Below are positions 12,986 through 23,904 of a DNA stretch of 64,000 nt, in pieces; position 1 is the first letter of the stretch; every line of letters starts with the position of its first letter. Under the pieces are notes generated by a model. The model saw only the letters and a list, made by a program, of their open reading frames with translations, was not told the DNA's origin and searched no databases. Made by a program: the position numbers and the translations under genes. This stretch comes from Siphonodentalium dalli (Eukaryota; Mollusca; Scaphopoda; Gadilida; Siphonodentaliidae): NCBI GenBank assembly GCA_032622095.1, contig CP136066.1:199057564-199121563 (forward strand), given 5' to 3'.

Positions 12986-13379
12986 ATCTGAAAACGATAT
13001 TGCGTTTTAACCAGTGTGAAAACCGGTTGTTCTGATGTCTATCACTATATGTAGGGATTTTAACGCGTATTCTAAACGTCTGAGCCATTACAATCAAGTC
13101 AACAGATAATGCTTGAATATATGTGCGACTAGTACTATTTTCCGTTTTCGCATCGCTGACTTTCGACAACACACCAGTACAGCACACCGCATACATATTC
13201 TACACAACATGTGCATCATATAGTGAGCTATCTTGGCAAATTAATCATATGATATCGACGGATAATTACAGTTATTCCACACAATGGTTGTAGACTTTTC
13301 TGTGCGTTTGACGAATGTGGTGCGAATCGAGCGTGTCGATTTTCTGAGCCACTGTTCATTTAGTGTGATTTGAGCCAGA

Positions 13380-13460
13380 CACGCGGAGTCCGGAAAATTC
13401 CATTTGTAATCACCTTAGGTTCTAATGTTCATAAATTGCCGAGCCGACACCCCGATGTTT
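13380..13460. repeat. Partial duplicate of the 5' half of the relic exon at 13633-13799
   Basis: The block from GGAGTCCGGAAAATTCC to GCCGAGCCGACACC is repeated at 13770-13846 with few changes. The similarity resumes further on with CACTTTGATCTAGA. On the minus strand it duplicates the acceptor side and the first dozen codons of the relic PTP exon, then diverges. Confidence 0.7.
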
Positions 13461-13632
13461 CAACAGATGTACACTTTGATCTAGACAAATATGCACACAC
13501 TTGAATGGATTCAACGTTTCCTGTGTGAATTTAAAGGAGCTGAAATTCAAGTGTATCTTTAATTGGAACTAATTTTATAACCAAATAAGGAATACCTTTA
13601 ATACATTATTCTGAAGGGCCAATACTAAATAA

Positions 13633-13799
13633 TTGTAGTGGATAATAGCAGAACCATCGAGAGACTTTATCCAGCGTCGGAGGGCCTGCGATGGTGATTT
13701 GATAAATCGAGATTTCGTGTGGCATGATGGGCTCCATTGAGATACGAAACTTAGAATTTTCTTTCCAATTGCAGTCCGGAAAATTCCATTTGTAACCAC
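13633..13799 (-). pseudogene. Decayed WPD-loop exon of the receptor phosphatase-like gene
   Basis: The minus-strand frame is open for 55 codons plus 2 bases. It would enter in phase 0 and leave in phase 2, exactly what is needed between the exons at 15375-15256 and 10497-10362. It reads ILSFVSQWSPSCHTKS and KSPSQALRRWIKSLDGSAII then HYN, matching the PTP stretch FxxxWPDxxxPxSPxxLLxxI...GPIVVHCS, with WPD changed to WSP and the catalytic HC changed to HY. Where a donor AG|GT is expected the sequence is AA|TT, and the acceptor side (AACCTAAG) lacks a pyrimidine tract. Frame and phase support common descent; splice loss suggests it is dead, unless an undetected intact exon exists nearby. Confidence 0.5.
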
Positions 13800-14062
13800 C
13801 TTAGGTTCTAATGTTCGTAAATTGCCGAGCCGACACCCGAGTTTCAACAGATGTACATTTCGCTCCAAAATGTGACAAAAAGTAGGGAAATATTCCACAC
13901 TTTGATCTAGAAAACAAAACGCACACCAAATACTGGCTGAGAAATAAAACCATAATCACAACTTCAATCTAGTTTTAGTATGAACAGTTTAACTGATATC
14001 GAAACGTTTTACCAAGGTGGGGTGAGACACCTGACCCATATACGTCGTTAGGTTCCTTGCAG

Positions 14063-14176
14063 GATGCACGCTGTCGGTGGACAAATTGACCAATGACCAG
14101 AGTTCCAACAAGTTTCAAGTCTATAACCGCAATCTCCTCTCTGATTATCAGCATGAACCCCTTGATTCATTGACAG
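14063..14176 (+). other. Exon-like open segment on the plus strand (unassigned)
   Basis: The segment is flanked by a good acceptor (AGGTTCCTTGCAG) and donor (GACAG|GTAATAAG) and is open in only one frame (phase 1 in, phase 1 out, 37 codons), with residues such as CTLSVDKLTND and FQVYNRNLLSDYQ. It lies inside a receptor-gene intron on the opposite strand. No family was recognised and no partner exons were found. It could be an exon of a nested gene or chance. Confidence 0.25.
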
Positions 14177-15255
14177 GTAATAAGCAGTTGCTCGCTTGTG
14201 TGTGGATAACATAACATGGATAATAAGTCACACATGCTTACTTATCAAAAACAATGATGAATATATAGCAGCGAGAACGAAGTCATTTCGTAATCAAGCA
14301 GGGTTCGCGCTGCCACTTGCCAAATTTGCCAATGGCAAAAATAATTTCATTTTGGCTAAAAATATTTTCATTTGGCAAAAGTTTTGTCAAGTCAATTTTT
14401 AATTCCTCAAGCAATTTGAAAAATACTGGTCAATCATTACCGGTCATTTCAGGAAACTCTTAAAACATAATTATATTAGTGGCGTTTTATAAGGTTTAGG
14501 GGAAGTTAACACCTCTGTTAACAAGCAGTTAATATCATAGCATTAGTACTTATGGTTGGAGGGATTACTAATCCTCCTGTGATGTGCCCTTCTGATGAAG
14601 CAACCCTTCTACAATTGTATTGTTCGGTGATTGGCTTATTGTTGTATGATAGCCCGCAATAGAGATGTCAGTACAATTGATTATTAACTGCTTTTTTAGT
14701 GATATCAAAAGTCGTTCAACCCGTGAATGTTGAAACATAATAATTAAGGTTGCAGGAAATGACACTATCAAGGATAGCATTTGGCAAATGCTAATATAAT
14801 TTGGCAAAAAATATTTTCATTTGGCAAAAGTCAATTTCGTCCAGCGCGGACTCTGTAATCAAGTGACAATACTTTACTGCTTTGTGGCTTTGAAATAAAA
14901 CAATCACGGCAAACCAATTACATTGATGTTGATATAGGTTTGAGTAGTCTACTGTACCCGTTTTAGTCGTGCGGTCTCCATCCGTGCACAATTTCCATTG
15001 ACACTTTTCTCCTAATCGAAATTTATCAGTTATGTTTGTGTGTGTGTTTCAAATCGTTGTTACAATTTCAGTTTTCTCAAACTGGCCAAAATAATTGTAC
15101 TGGTCACTTGTTCTACATGTACATGCTTACAACAGTATTGTTAATTTTAGCGAATACTGGCAATAGTTATTTTTGTGCGTTATGTGTTCTGTTAATATTT
15201 GCTGACAAGCATATACTATCACTTTAATATAATATGTTAAATCAAAACGACGTAC

Positions 15256-15375
15256 GTTCCACAAAGTAAATTCTCTTGTTATATAACAGAACATCCTAGC
15301 TTCTGATTGGAGCGATACAACTACCCGACCATAGGCAGTTGGCACCTTGTCTGGCCAATAGATAGGACATCCAGT
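15256..15375 (-). CDS. Receptor tyrosine phosphatase-like gene, CxxYWPD exon
   Basis: The strong acceptor TTTAATAATTTTTTCCAG leads into TGCPIYWPDKVPTAYGRVVV, then CYITREFTLWN, ending at donor AAC|GTACGTC. This matches the PTP central strands (KCxxYWPDxxxxYGxIxVxL ... YxxRxFxLxN). It is 120 bp and 40 codons, phase 0 at both ends. It follows the exon ending MMNSNQ (16323-16238). It would join a WPD-loop exon next, for which only the relic at 13633-13799 was found. Confidence 0.85.
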
Positions 15376-16237
15376 CTGGAAAAAATTATTAAAGAGTAAA
15401 GTGTTTTATTGACGACAGTTTTGTGGCGAGTATAGCAACCTGAGCATCTGGTCGTAGAGTTACAATGTTGCATTGTATAATATGCAGACAGACAGCTTAG
15501 AAAAATCAATCAGCAGTGTTATTAACAGCAGTGCTATTAACAAGGAAAAGGTATGTCACTGTGACTGTTGTGTAACATTTATTTTGAAACGCTTTGCGGG
15601 TCAGTTTACACAATATCAATTACTCACAACGTCCAAAGTGAAATGCGCTGCATTTAATAGCTAGGTTATATCACAATTTTGTCAAATGTATTCTTGCAGC
15701 AAAAAAACACACACGGTTAATTCAACCAGGAAATCACTCCACTCCACGAATATAAACCATCTATCCCATGGACGCAACTAAAAAGCATGACCAGGTGATA
15801 GATTCAGGCGGTTGTTGCATCTCATCACTTCAACGAGAAGCGATGCTAGGGTGGTCGTCGCATCACGTCCAGTTGAAATGGTCAGAACACTTGATAAATC
15901 TGTGGTAGCTCGTTTCAAACAGTGGCCTGTCCTGTCGTAATAATCTGGTCAGATCAATTCACTGTATTTATAATTCACGATGTCAGGGTATATGTCAACC
16001 AGTTGAACATATCACTGTTGTTATAATAATTCTATTATTAGACACATTAAATATCGATATTTTAATGACATGAACCAATGCCAAGAGGCGATATATGGGA
16101 AGAAACGTAAATGAAGCATTTACCTAACGTGGATAGTGGTATGACATCGGATCAAGCTGTCGCACAGTCGGGAAAATACCACCAAACACTAGTGATATTT
16201 AGAGGAGAACAATGATATACTAAAATATTGTTCGTAC

Positions 16238-16323
16238 CTGATTTGAATTCATCATCACAATTAGTTGACATTTCTCTTTCCATACAAATGACCACAATTG
16301 TTCCGCCTGTTCAGACGATGTAT
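16238..16323 (-). CDS. Receptor tyrosine phosphatase-like gene, FWxMVW exon
   Basis: The acceptor CTCATTTTTCATCTGCAG is followed by TSSEQAEQLWSFVWKEK and CQLIVMMNSNQ, ending at donor CAG|GTACGAA. It corresponds to the PTP stretch TVxDFWRMVWEExCxxIVMLTN. The spacing of 13 residues from the IA of YIATQGP to the tryptophan is kept, although TQGP itself and DF are not. The exon enters in phase 1 and leaves in phase 0, agreeing with both neighbours (17456-17420 and 15375-15256). Confidence 0.8.
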
Positions 16324-16489
16324 CTGCAGATGAAAAATGAGATATACTTATATATATCTTGAATTATAGATATTAAATGGTGTAATAATTGTCACGTGTT
16401 CAATCGCATCTCTGACATATACACACATCTGTTCACGTGGTATATCTGATCATACAATGCATAGTGTTATAGGGAAAACAATGCATTGG

Positions 16490-16546
16490 TTTAATCAATA
16501 TGGTCCGCCCATAAGCAGTGTCCATAGAAGTGTCCGGTAAAAATCG
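16490..16546 (-). pseudogene. Possible relic duplicate of the CxxYWPD exon
   Basis: The minus-strand frame reads RFLPDTSMDTAYGRTILIK, similar to YWPDKVPTAYGRVVV of the exon at 15375-15256, with nucleotide similarity over the ACTGCxTATGGxCGG stretch. It has no proper splice acceptor and lies on the wrong side of the FWxMVW exon, so it is not part of the coding order. The match is short and may be chance. Confidence 0.25.
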
Positions 16547-16934
16547 CGTATCTTCACAGTAACATGATAATTGTTTGCCAACAAATAGTAACAGTAATAT
16601 AATAAAATGGACGTATAGGCACGGCAGGACAAGAATGATTGTCAATACATCGATAACTCGTATATTATAGCTAACATTTACATATCATGTGTATGTTACT
16701 CTAAGTCTGTTCGGCGATCAGTCAACTGTAAGTTGGATCAGCTGTACTACATTGAATATCCCAATTAATACACCGTAACACAAATCGACGTCACAATCTC
16801 TTGAACATCATCACTAACTGTGGTAGATATAATAACTGGGCGAGTTTGTAATGTATAATAATTCACATCTGGAATATTGGGCCAATTTATAGTGCGGCAT
16901 GGTAAAATATCCAAACTGCAGACAGAGACTATTT

Positions 16935-17247
16935 CAGTTATGTTTATGGGGCCCCCGGTGGTCCAGTCGGTAGAGTGCCAGGTGTATTACGCTGTCACAG
17001 GCCATCCGGCGCTGACGAAACTGGTTCGAACCCCGTCATAAGGAGGGTGACCGGAATCGTGTATCTGGGCAAGTTTGTCAGTTGCTTTCCGGGGGTCGGT
17101 GGTTTCTACACGCAGTGGAAGAATTTCCCGGTGAAATTAAGCCACTGCGTGGTCTTTCCTCCACCCGTAAAAATTGACAACGTCGTGTGTGGCCTAGCGG
17201 CTAGAACGACGATAAACCCTAATAAACAAACAAACAGTTGTGTTTAT
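16935..17247 (+). mobile_element. tRNA-derived SINE with target-site duplication
   Basis: The SINE body is about 16948-17234. The 5' part is tRNA-like: an A box in GGTGGTCCAGTCGGTAGAGT and a B box GGTTCGAACCCC at about 17023-17034, correctly spaced for a RNA polymerase III promoter. The 3' end is AATAAACAAACAAAC. The flanks CAGTTATGTTTAT (16935-16947) and CAGTTGTGTTTAT (17235-17247) match at 12 of 13 bases, a target-site duplication that shows retrotransposition. It is inserted in an intron of the receptor gene, antisense to it. Confidence 0.92.
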
Positions 17248-17419
17248 AGTTATTGTTAAGTAAAACACTGGCACTGGCCGCTGGTGCACATTTATTCCAA
17301 TAGCGATCATCGCTGGTGTGTAACATAATTCCCTGTAACTTTCTCTACTGACAGAGATGTGCATACTTTCAACTAATCGGACACATAAATCAAAGTACTT
17401 CCGAAAGTTTATTACTCAC

Positions 17420-17456
17420 ATGCCATGGCTATGTGGCTTTTTTCTCTGATGTACCC
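17420..17456 (-). CDS. Receptor tyrosine phosphatase-like gene, 37-bp microexon (GYxxxxxxIA)
   Basis: The acceptor TAACATCTTTTTCAG precedes GYIREKSHIAMA, ending at donor CAT|GTGAGTAA. It corresponds to the PTP motif INAxYIxGYxxxxxYIATQGP. TQ is replaced by MA. Twelve codons plus one base, phase 0 in and phase 1 out, matching the exons on either side. The short length makes it weak alone; the chain of phases and the motif order make it convincing. Confidence 0.72.
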
Positions 17457-17747
17457 CTGAAAAAGATGTTATATAATGATAAACAAATCTGATTGCTATT
17501 AACCTCTAGCAGAAGATGTATAACTTGCGAACGTATTTCGTTATGACAATTTCTTGTAATTGAGCAGTGATTAAACCAGATTACAATATAGGGTCGATTG
17601 GCAAATACCGTTTACCATTCCTACACCGTTTGTACCACTATACACGTGAACTATCAGAGATCTATTCAACACCAGGTAACAGTCTCCCAGATAATTAACA
17701 TATTAAAGGACTACACACCTGGTCAAAATCACCGCATCTTCATACAC

Positions 17748-17805
17748 GTGAGCCACATTAACATACGAATATGTCGTACCCAGGTATTGATTGTGGTTGT
17801 CCATC
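17748..17805 (-). CDS. Receptor tyrosine phosphatase-like gene, YINA-equivalent exon
   Basis: The minus-strand acceptor CATAAGTACCATAG is followed by MDNHNQYLGTTYSYVNVAH and donor CAC|GTGTATG. SYVNVAH occupies the place of DYINAxY in PTPs and runs straight into GYIREKSHIA of the next exon. Phase 2 in, phase 0 out, 58 bp. The acceptor has a poor pyrimidine tract, so the exact start is less sure than the frame. Confidence 0.6.
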
Positions 17806-18141
17806 CTATGGTACTTATGTGACAGCATCCAAAACTAAAATGTTATAAGTGATATGCTGTTGACATCTTTCAAATAAGAGTCGAATTTATATAGAGGATA
17901 TCCAACGAGTTATGTCGGGATATAAGATTTTATGAAACGAGTTTGTAAAATTTTTCCATTCCCAATAAGATAATTGACATTAGCCGTTGAAAGATGGATG
18001 GAGCATTGGCAATCTCAAATGCGATAAGGTTGAATTCAAAGAGACTTGTATGACAGACAAAAACATTTTTACATTCGTATTGTCTGCGACTTCAAATTCA
18101 GTCCTAAACAAATTTGGAATTTCTCAGTAGCGCCAGAATAC

Positions 18142-18217
18142 CGTCGATCATAGGTAGAGGATATTACAATAGTGTTGTAGCTGCACCTAATTGTCTGAAA
18201 TTGACTTCTCTTTTTGT
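18142..18217 (-). CDS. Receptor tyrosine phosphatase-like gene, KNRY-equivalent exon
   Basis: The acceptor CAGTCGTCATTGCAG is followed by NKKRSQFQTIRCSYNTIVIS and STYDR, ending at donor CG|GTATTCTG. The order matches KNRFxTIxxYDxSxVxLSS at the start of PTP domains. The KNR substrate-recognition residues read RSQ here and the aspartate is lost. Phase 1 in, phase 2 out, as its neighbours need. The donor is moderate. Confidence 0.65.
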
Positions 18218-21200
18218 CTGCAATGACGACTGAGATCCTCCAAGTTGAAGCTATATTCAAATGCTTTATGTGCAGCCTTTAATAATGTGGAGTGTATTCT
18301 ATCGGGATGAACTCCAGTGTAAATGCACATTTTCGTAGTTCGAAGGTTCCTTTTGTGCTCTTAACGACATAACTCAGCCTTGACATTGAAGCTTAGTGTT
18401 GTGGGGGGGGGGGGTGGGTCAGGGTCAGGGTCTTTTAGTTGAGATTTTATTTGTCATATAAGGCTGTGGTGCAGAAAGTGCTTTCTGGATCAAAGGTAAT
18501 TAATTTTCCCACAACACTGCCGTTTCGAAGATAATGTTTTGGTGTGATTGACTATCAAGATTTGCACTGTTTTTGGTCCCTATTTTACTATAGATTTGCC
18601 AATACTTTGGATTGTCAGGCTTTTGCAGATGACAGCCAGCTTCCACTGTGGCTGCCCAGTTGGCTTTATAATGCCCTGTTGACTGCCTGCATATGTGGTG
18701 GTGTTCTAATGTCTAATGTCGCTCTAATTGCTTAGCAACTTCAAGTTGTGGTCATTTCCATATTATATCCCGTATGCATTGATCGATAATCTTAGTTTGG
18801 TGGAAATCCGAATGTTTTTATTACAAAATTCCAGAATCAAAATAGTCTAGTTGGGAGAGGTTATATGCAATATTCAAAGTGTTCATGGTTAGTAACTAAA
18901 CGTACGTTGATATACGAAACATTGGCGGGGAACAATTCTGTGCTCTGACTATCAGCTAAGATCATCACATTTGAGGAATCATCTGAAAAACAATGAACAT
19001 TATAGTAGTCAGATTAATGTTAGTTTCTTAAAGAAGCTTCTATTTAAAAGATATCAGTTATATATATCTATTCGACAGCACTTCCAGCAACAAATAACAT
19101 ATAACTGATGTTTAGTCTTGACCCATTCACCGGAAACCATCTATAGCTTATAATTATCATTCATACCCCTGAATCAATACATAAATTTACATGGATGGAA
19201 CGGACCTCATTAATATATTCAACATGATCCAACGTCGATAATGAAGCTGAGTGGATTGAATAAACAAGCTTATGGAATCATGTTTAGTATTACACGAAGT
19301 CACAAATGAAAACAAAAATAGGAAAAAATATTTCAAATAAATCAAGCTCTTGACTCTCAAAATTATTAATATGTATTTGTTGGTTTATGTGTGTAGACAA
19401 ATTATCAGTTGATATGTGTAAAGTTAAAATTTAATGAGACTGTATAATGGATTATCACTTTTTGATTAAAAAAAATTAGAAGGGGTTAATTATTGTGACT
19501 TGTCCGGCGTTTATATTTGTGAGAAATTAAACTGGATAAATGACGGCCGTTTGGATTATGGATATAAGTGGAGTTGTGTGACATTGGTGGTATTATTAGT
19601 AGTTCTTTGCCGATCCATCCATGATTCTGCAATTGATGCCATTGTTCGAAAAAGTTGAGTAAATTTTTTACTTTTCCGAGTGAAGGTAAATTCGTGCAAA
19701 CTCTATTGTTCCCCTTGTCTCCAGTAAAATACCATGACCTAAAGCATACACATATAAAGGGAAGTGTAGGTGGAGGCAGCGGGGCGCATTACATGCCCAT
19801 GTGATTGGCGATTGCATTGTGGATGCTGGCTGCAAGCCGGTTCATTAATAATGATTGAGTCACCATTTCATCTGATTACAGTCAAATGGCTGATTTAACT
19901 GGATGATATATCATATTGCTATTTAAGTTGAATATTTGCTGCTAAACACCAATTCTAATTGTTGCTAACTTTATTTTTTCATTCACCACCGCTGAAATGT
20001 ACACACATTTTGAATAGATTATGCTACTAATGACAATTGACATCAAACTCCTCACCGCGCAGTATGAAGACATGCAATCGAGTGTCAACTGGAAAGTTGT
20101 TCACTATAGATATAACCGTAAGTAATGTATGGTGGCCACATGGTCGTGTACCTTTTCACTATGACACAGGGCAAATTTGAGTAGTTTGCCTCTCTTGACA
20201 TACTATACTGACATACATACTGGTCGATAACTTGACACACATTTAACTTCCCAAATGTCGAGGCACTGGCTCCGAGTTACCTCTTGGAACGTACCCAGGG
20301 ATTTGATCAATGTAAAAATATATCTCACTTCATGTTGTGTAATGCCGATTAACAGCTCATGCAGTTACTTTCACAATTTCTGTTGGTGGATTGAATTACA
20401 ATATAGATAAACATACCCTGTTTCATTGGATATTTCGGGCTTCGAGAATAAAATAGTTTATCAGCTGGCTAGCACTGTATTCGTGCTCGCATCCCAGCCT
20501 ATCCAACAAACCAGAACTCGCATCCCAGCCTATCGAACAAACCAGAATGTGTTATCTCCTAATTATTACTATATTGTTTAGTTTTCTTGTTCCAGAAAAG
20601 CATAGTAAATACTATGGCAAACATGACAACATTATTTAGTTTATAATATGATAATATATAAGGCATATATAAGGACCAAATATGATGGTAAAAGAAAGAA
20701 CACTGCGAAGGATCGCGTACATAATGATGAACCTATTTAGTCCCAATGTAATGATGCTAATGCTTGGTTAATAATGTAGATCATTTGGATGCGAGTAGAA
20801 TTCGATAGACCTACGGTTTAACCATCGCCCTTTGATATAGTAATTGATGCCTGTCTGTATAAATGTATCTAGTCTAGTAATATATGCATCTACTGCATAA
20901 CTGTCTGCATGTGCATTACTTTGCGGAGAGAAACAAAGCAACGGGCGCAAGTAGGTTGGTCAAGAATGAAGTGTCCATGACGTCACACATACACGCGTTA
21001 CATATATGCTACACAAGCTGGCGCTGAGGGAAGGCTCTATTTCCGCAAACCAGAGTTTTCAAACTTGGTTTCAACTCGACATGAGGTATTCAGCTCTTGG
21101 TCCCGATCAGTCTTAATGTTTTGAACAAATTATAAGTGAGAGAAAACGTCAACGTCCTTTGAAATGCACTGGCGTGCGCATATAGAAACATAGAAAAACC

Positions 21201-21269
21201 ATTCGGATACCATAGTCACAAAAGGCGACAACATGAGTCGGGTGCACACTTTGGGCTACTGTTACTTAC
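18218..21269 (-). other. Large intron (3.05 kb) of the receptor gene
   Basis: No exon was recognised. There is a run of 10 or more G near 18402-18413. A 30-bp unit CTCGCATCCCAGCCTATC-SAACAAACCAGAA is repeated in tandem at about 20487-20548. The rest is AT-rich and looks single copy. Confidence 0.5.
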
Positions 21270-21315
21270 TTTGTCTGCCTGTAGCTTTTCTGGCAGATTC
21301 CTTTAGTGCTAGGGC
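21270..21315 (-). CDS. Receptor tyrosine phosphatase-like gene, 46-bp exon before the PTP fold
   Basis: A strong acceptor (CATCTTTCATTGCAG) and donor (AAA|GTAAGTAAC) bound ALALKESARKATGRQ. It enters in phase 0 and leaves in phase 1. It follows ARQFK of the previous exon, where receptor PTPs have F-x-x-EF-x-x-L, and precedes the KNRY-equivalent exon. There is no motif of its own; the call rests on splice quality, phase and position. Confidence 0.65.
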
Positions 21316-22242
21316 CTGCAATGAAAGATGATGTGGCCACATTGAAAAGATGACTTCATTAAACTGGCAATACAGTATGCTCGCGATGTTTACCAGAATG
21401 TTTGGTGTAACATACATTGAACGAAACCACTTAATCGTGTTAATTATGACTTAAACGTGTATAGGCCATCCCCGGGTTTTGTGACGGGTTGTTTAAAAGG
21501 CTGCTGTTTATATGCGCACACAACATCGTAAAAGTGAAATGATATGTTACTCCAAGATAAGATACATTTTAGTTTGTTTTGAAAAGATGTATGAACCAGA
21601 CGACAAATTGGGATAAAAGAGATAGATTTACAGGCATATAAAGTGCATACAGTTTCGGAAGTGTCAAGATATTGTTTGGCAATTATAGGTGACCCAAGAC
21701 ATCGGGGACCATTTATTGCAATCATGCTCCCAAGTAGTATCTTGTCAAACGAAAGTCCAGAACGCACCCAACGCAGAATCCCACATGTTGAAATAATGCT
21801 ATATTATATGGTTATGTTATTGAGGATTGTCAATTGAAAAGTAAATGTAGATACACATGAGTGGGTTACAGTGAAATTAAATTGTAGAACCTTGTAAATT
21901 CCAAATATGTTACATACAATTGGTTAGGTGTTGTCAACTCTGAATGGTTTTACACGATTATGAACTTTCTTTGTACGCTTCGTGGATGGCGATATTCTTA
22001 CGATTTTAATATTGTTTTCGTTTTAATAGGACAATATTTAATCAACAGTGATATATTTTCAAACGATCATCTAATTTTTCCAAAATGCTCTTGCTTTGAA
22101 AGATTCATCAATGTCATTATTTTTTGGAACTTAAATATATATTTTTGTTGTAACAGTTTTTACTAACGATTGCGTATAATCATTAACAATAATGAACGGA
22201 GTACGACATGCAAAAAAGTGTATGTAACAGTAAGAAACTAAC
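21316..22242 (-). other. Intron, no feature recognised
   Basis: Open frames on both strands around 21444-21837 show no family motif or paired splice sites. Confidence 0.45.
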
Positions 22243-22361
22243 CTTGAATTGTCGAGCATAATTAGAATCAACCGATAAATGTTTGATTAATTCGCCCAGC
22301 GTGTCCAAACTAATCTTTCCTCTTGCTGACTCGGTAATGGCACTATTTTGATAACCTAGTG
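22243..22361 (-). CDS. Receptor tyrosine phosphatase-like gene, juxtamembrane wedge-region exon
   Basis: The acceptor TCTATATTTTCCCACAG precedes LGYQNSAITESARGKISLDT, LGELIKHLSVDSNYARQFK and donor AAG|GTTAGT. I-x-L-x-x-L-x-x-x-I followed by F(K/E) is the helical start of receptor PTP domains (IPVxxLxxYIxxx...FxxEFxxL). Phase 1 in, phase 0 out, 119 bp. The upstream exon (23779-23709) leaves in phase 1. Confidence 0.78.
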
Positions 22362-22859
22362 CTGTGGGAAAATATAGAGACAACATGGTTGAATTGAGAA
22401 AAAATGTCCACTATCTAACATTGCATATTTAAATTTAAGACTGAAGTTGAAAGTGAATACAGTATCATGGATTGCACTCACGCTCTCAAATATACACTGC
22501 ATTAGAATCGTCTACACTTCATTTTCTAAATAATATGATTGCATACGACTCATGCTTGAATATTGGGATAATAACTTTCCACGGCATATATCAGCATGTA
22601 TTCTGATAAACAATGCACATCATGCTGAATGGATCAATATTCACATCGGGTTACTTGAACTTCAATGCAAATATTTACGAAAATGTTTTGCAAACTTCTA
22701 ACTTAGCTATAACATGCTATAACATGCTATAATGTGAGACGTGTCCAATATGGTTGTTGAAAATTAACTCAATTTGGTAATGAACTGTGCTTTATACCAT
22801 GTAACAATTATTGTGCAAGAGTAGCGGTTTCTATCCAATGTCATATCCATAGCTACGAT

Positions 22860-23130
22860 CTACGGGTTTTGAAAGCAATATTAGAGCCTACCACTGACAA
22901 TCACCTGATAACAACACAATTAAATCCAAAATAATCACGGCAGTCATAACAATATCACCTTACTTCGAGTGGCAAAACATATGGACGGTAGGATTTTCTC
23001 ACAAACTGACTCGTGGTCACCAATTCAGCGAAATTGTATTTAGAATATCCACAAAATTCACGACCATTATTAGCTATTTGTAATTCTTATCAGTAGTAGT
23101 TCATTATGCGAATGTATATAAATATATCGC
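22860..23130 (-). repeat. Duplicated segment, copy 2 (partial)
   Basis: Similar to 11060-11400 and 23270-23500: CACCTGATAACAAC, CACCTTACTTCGAGTGGCAAA and the following 120 bases align by eye. Its frame is less intact than in the other two copies. Confidence 0.55.
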
Positions 23131-23159
23131 ACAATGATCTACTACTGATATCAAATTAG

Positions 23160-23540
23160 AATAGAGAACTACGTCACTGGAATGTGTGCTCGTTCTTTCT
23201 GTAGTCGTTTTCCATATCCGGATTTACATGGACATTTCAAGAAGGCAATCACAGACACGCGAGATTTACTTTCAGTCATCGAGCATACCACTGACTATGA
23301 CCTGCTAACAACATAACTAATTATGCAATAATCACGACCTATATAACCGCATCATCTTACTATGAGTGGCAATAAGTTTGAACGGCACTGTTTTCTCAGA
23401 AACAGACTTGTAGTCGTCAATACTGCGGAAAAGTGTTTGGGATGATCCGAAAACTACTATTAGCCATTCGCAATTTCTTACCAAGAGTATTTCATTAGGC
23501 GAAAGGTGACAATCGGTATCTACTGATACCATTCAGTCTG
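23160..23540 (-). repeat. Duplicated segment, copy 3, with open frame
   Basis: The minus-strand frame (23532-23332) carries RNCEWLIVVFGSSQTLFRS and ends at a donor-like site (CATA|GTAAGA) at the same place as copy 1. Sequence on both sides aligns with 11060-11560, including intron-like flank (CGAGCATACCACT, CTATGACCTGCTAACAACA). Confidence 0.55.
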
Positions 23541-23708
23541 GTGTGCTAGTTGCTGTAAATAATGATCTAGTTTCCTCCGCACATTGGACTATAGATAACC
23601 TATCTGTACGACAACACAAGATACACCGAACGGTGTTAAGTACACGACATGTAGCTTATTTTTATAGCATAAACCTATATGCTCCAGCTCAATATAACAT
23701 TAACTTAC

Positions 23709-23779
23709 CTTTAAATGTTGTACTTTCGTCGACCTGCGGTGAGACTGTTTTCAATCCGGATTGCTGTTTCCTCTGTTTT
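23709..23779 (-). CDS. Receptor tyrosine phosphatase-like gene, basic juxtamembrane exon
   Basis: The acceptor GATCACATCCCCTTACAG is followed by KQRKQQSGLKTVSPQVDE and STTFK, ending at donor AAAG|GTAAGTTAA. The lysine- and arginine-rich start follows the LLLRR end of the membrane-spanning exon and serves as the cytoplasmic stop-transfer stretch. Phase 2 in and phase 1 out fit both the transmembrane exon and the exon at 22361-22243. Confidence 0.75.
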
Positions 23780-23904
23780 CTGTAAGGGGATGTGATCATA
23801 ATGGTACACGAACATGCACCACACATATAGATAACGTATAGATTATTCAAGTCAAAGTATGAAATTGAACCATACATTGTCAATGCGCGATCTGTCAAAG
23901 CGAG

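Noticed and set aside
12669-13196. 175-codon minus-strand frame
   Set aside because: More than half lies inside the family A MITE, and the translation repeats at the other MITE copies (for example 47156-47776 on the plus strand).
16948-17040. Functional tRNA gene
   Set aside because: It has A and B boxes but no acceptor-stem pairing or anticodon arm of a real tRNA, and continues into a SINE body with tail and target duplication.
20768-20950. Frame with DAYITRLDTFIQTGINYYIKG, resembling a YINA exon
   Set aside because: The similarity is loose, the frame is a chance candidate, and a better phase-matched exon exists at 17805-17748.
21444-21767. Minus-strand frame with SMIAINGPRC, at first taken for a YIATQGP exon
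   Set aside because: No matching acceptor, donor or phase, and the PTP position is already filled by the exons at 17456 and 16323.
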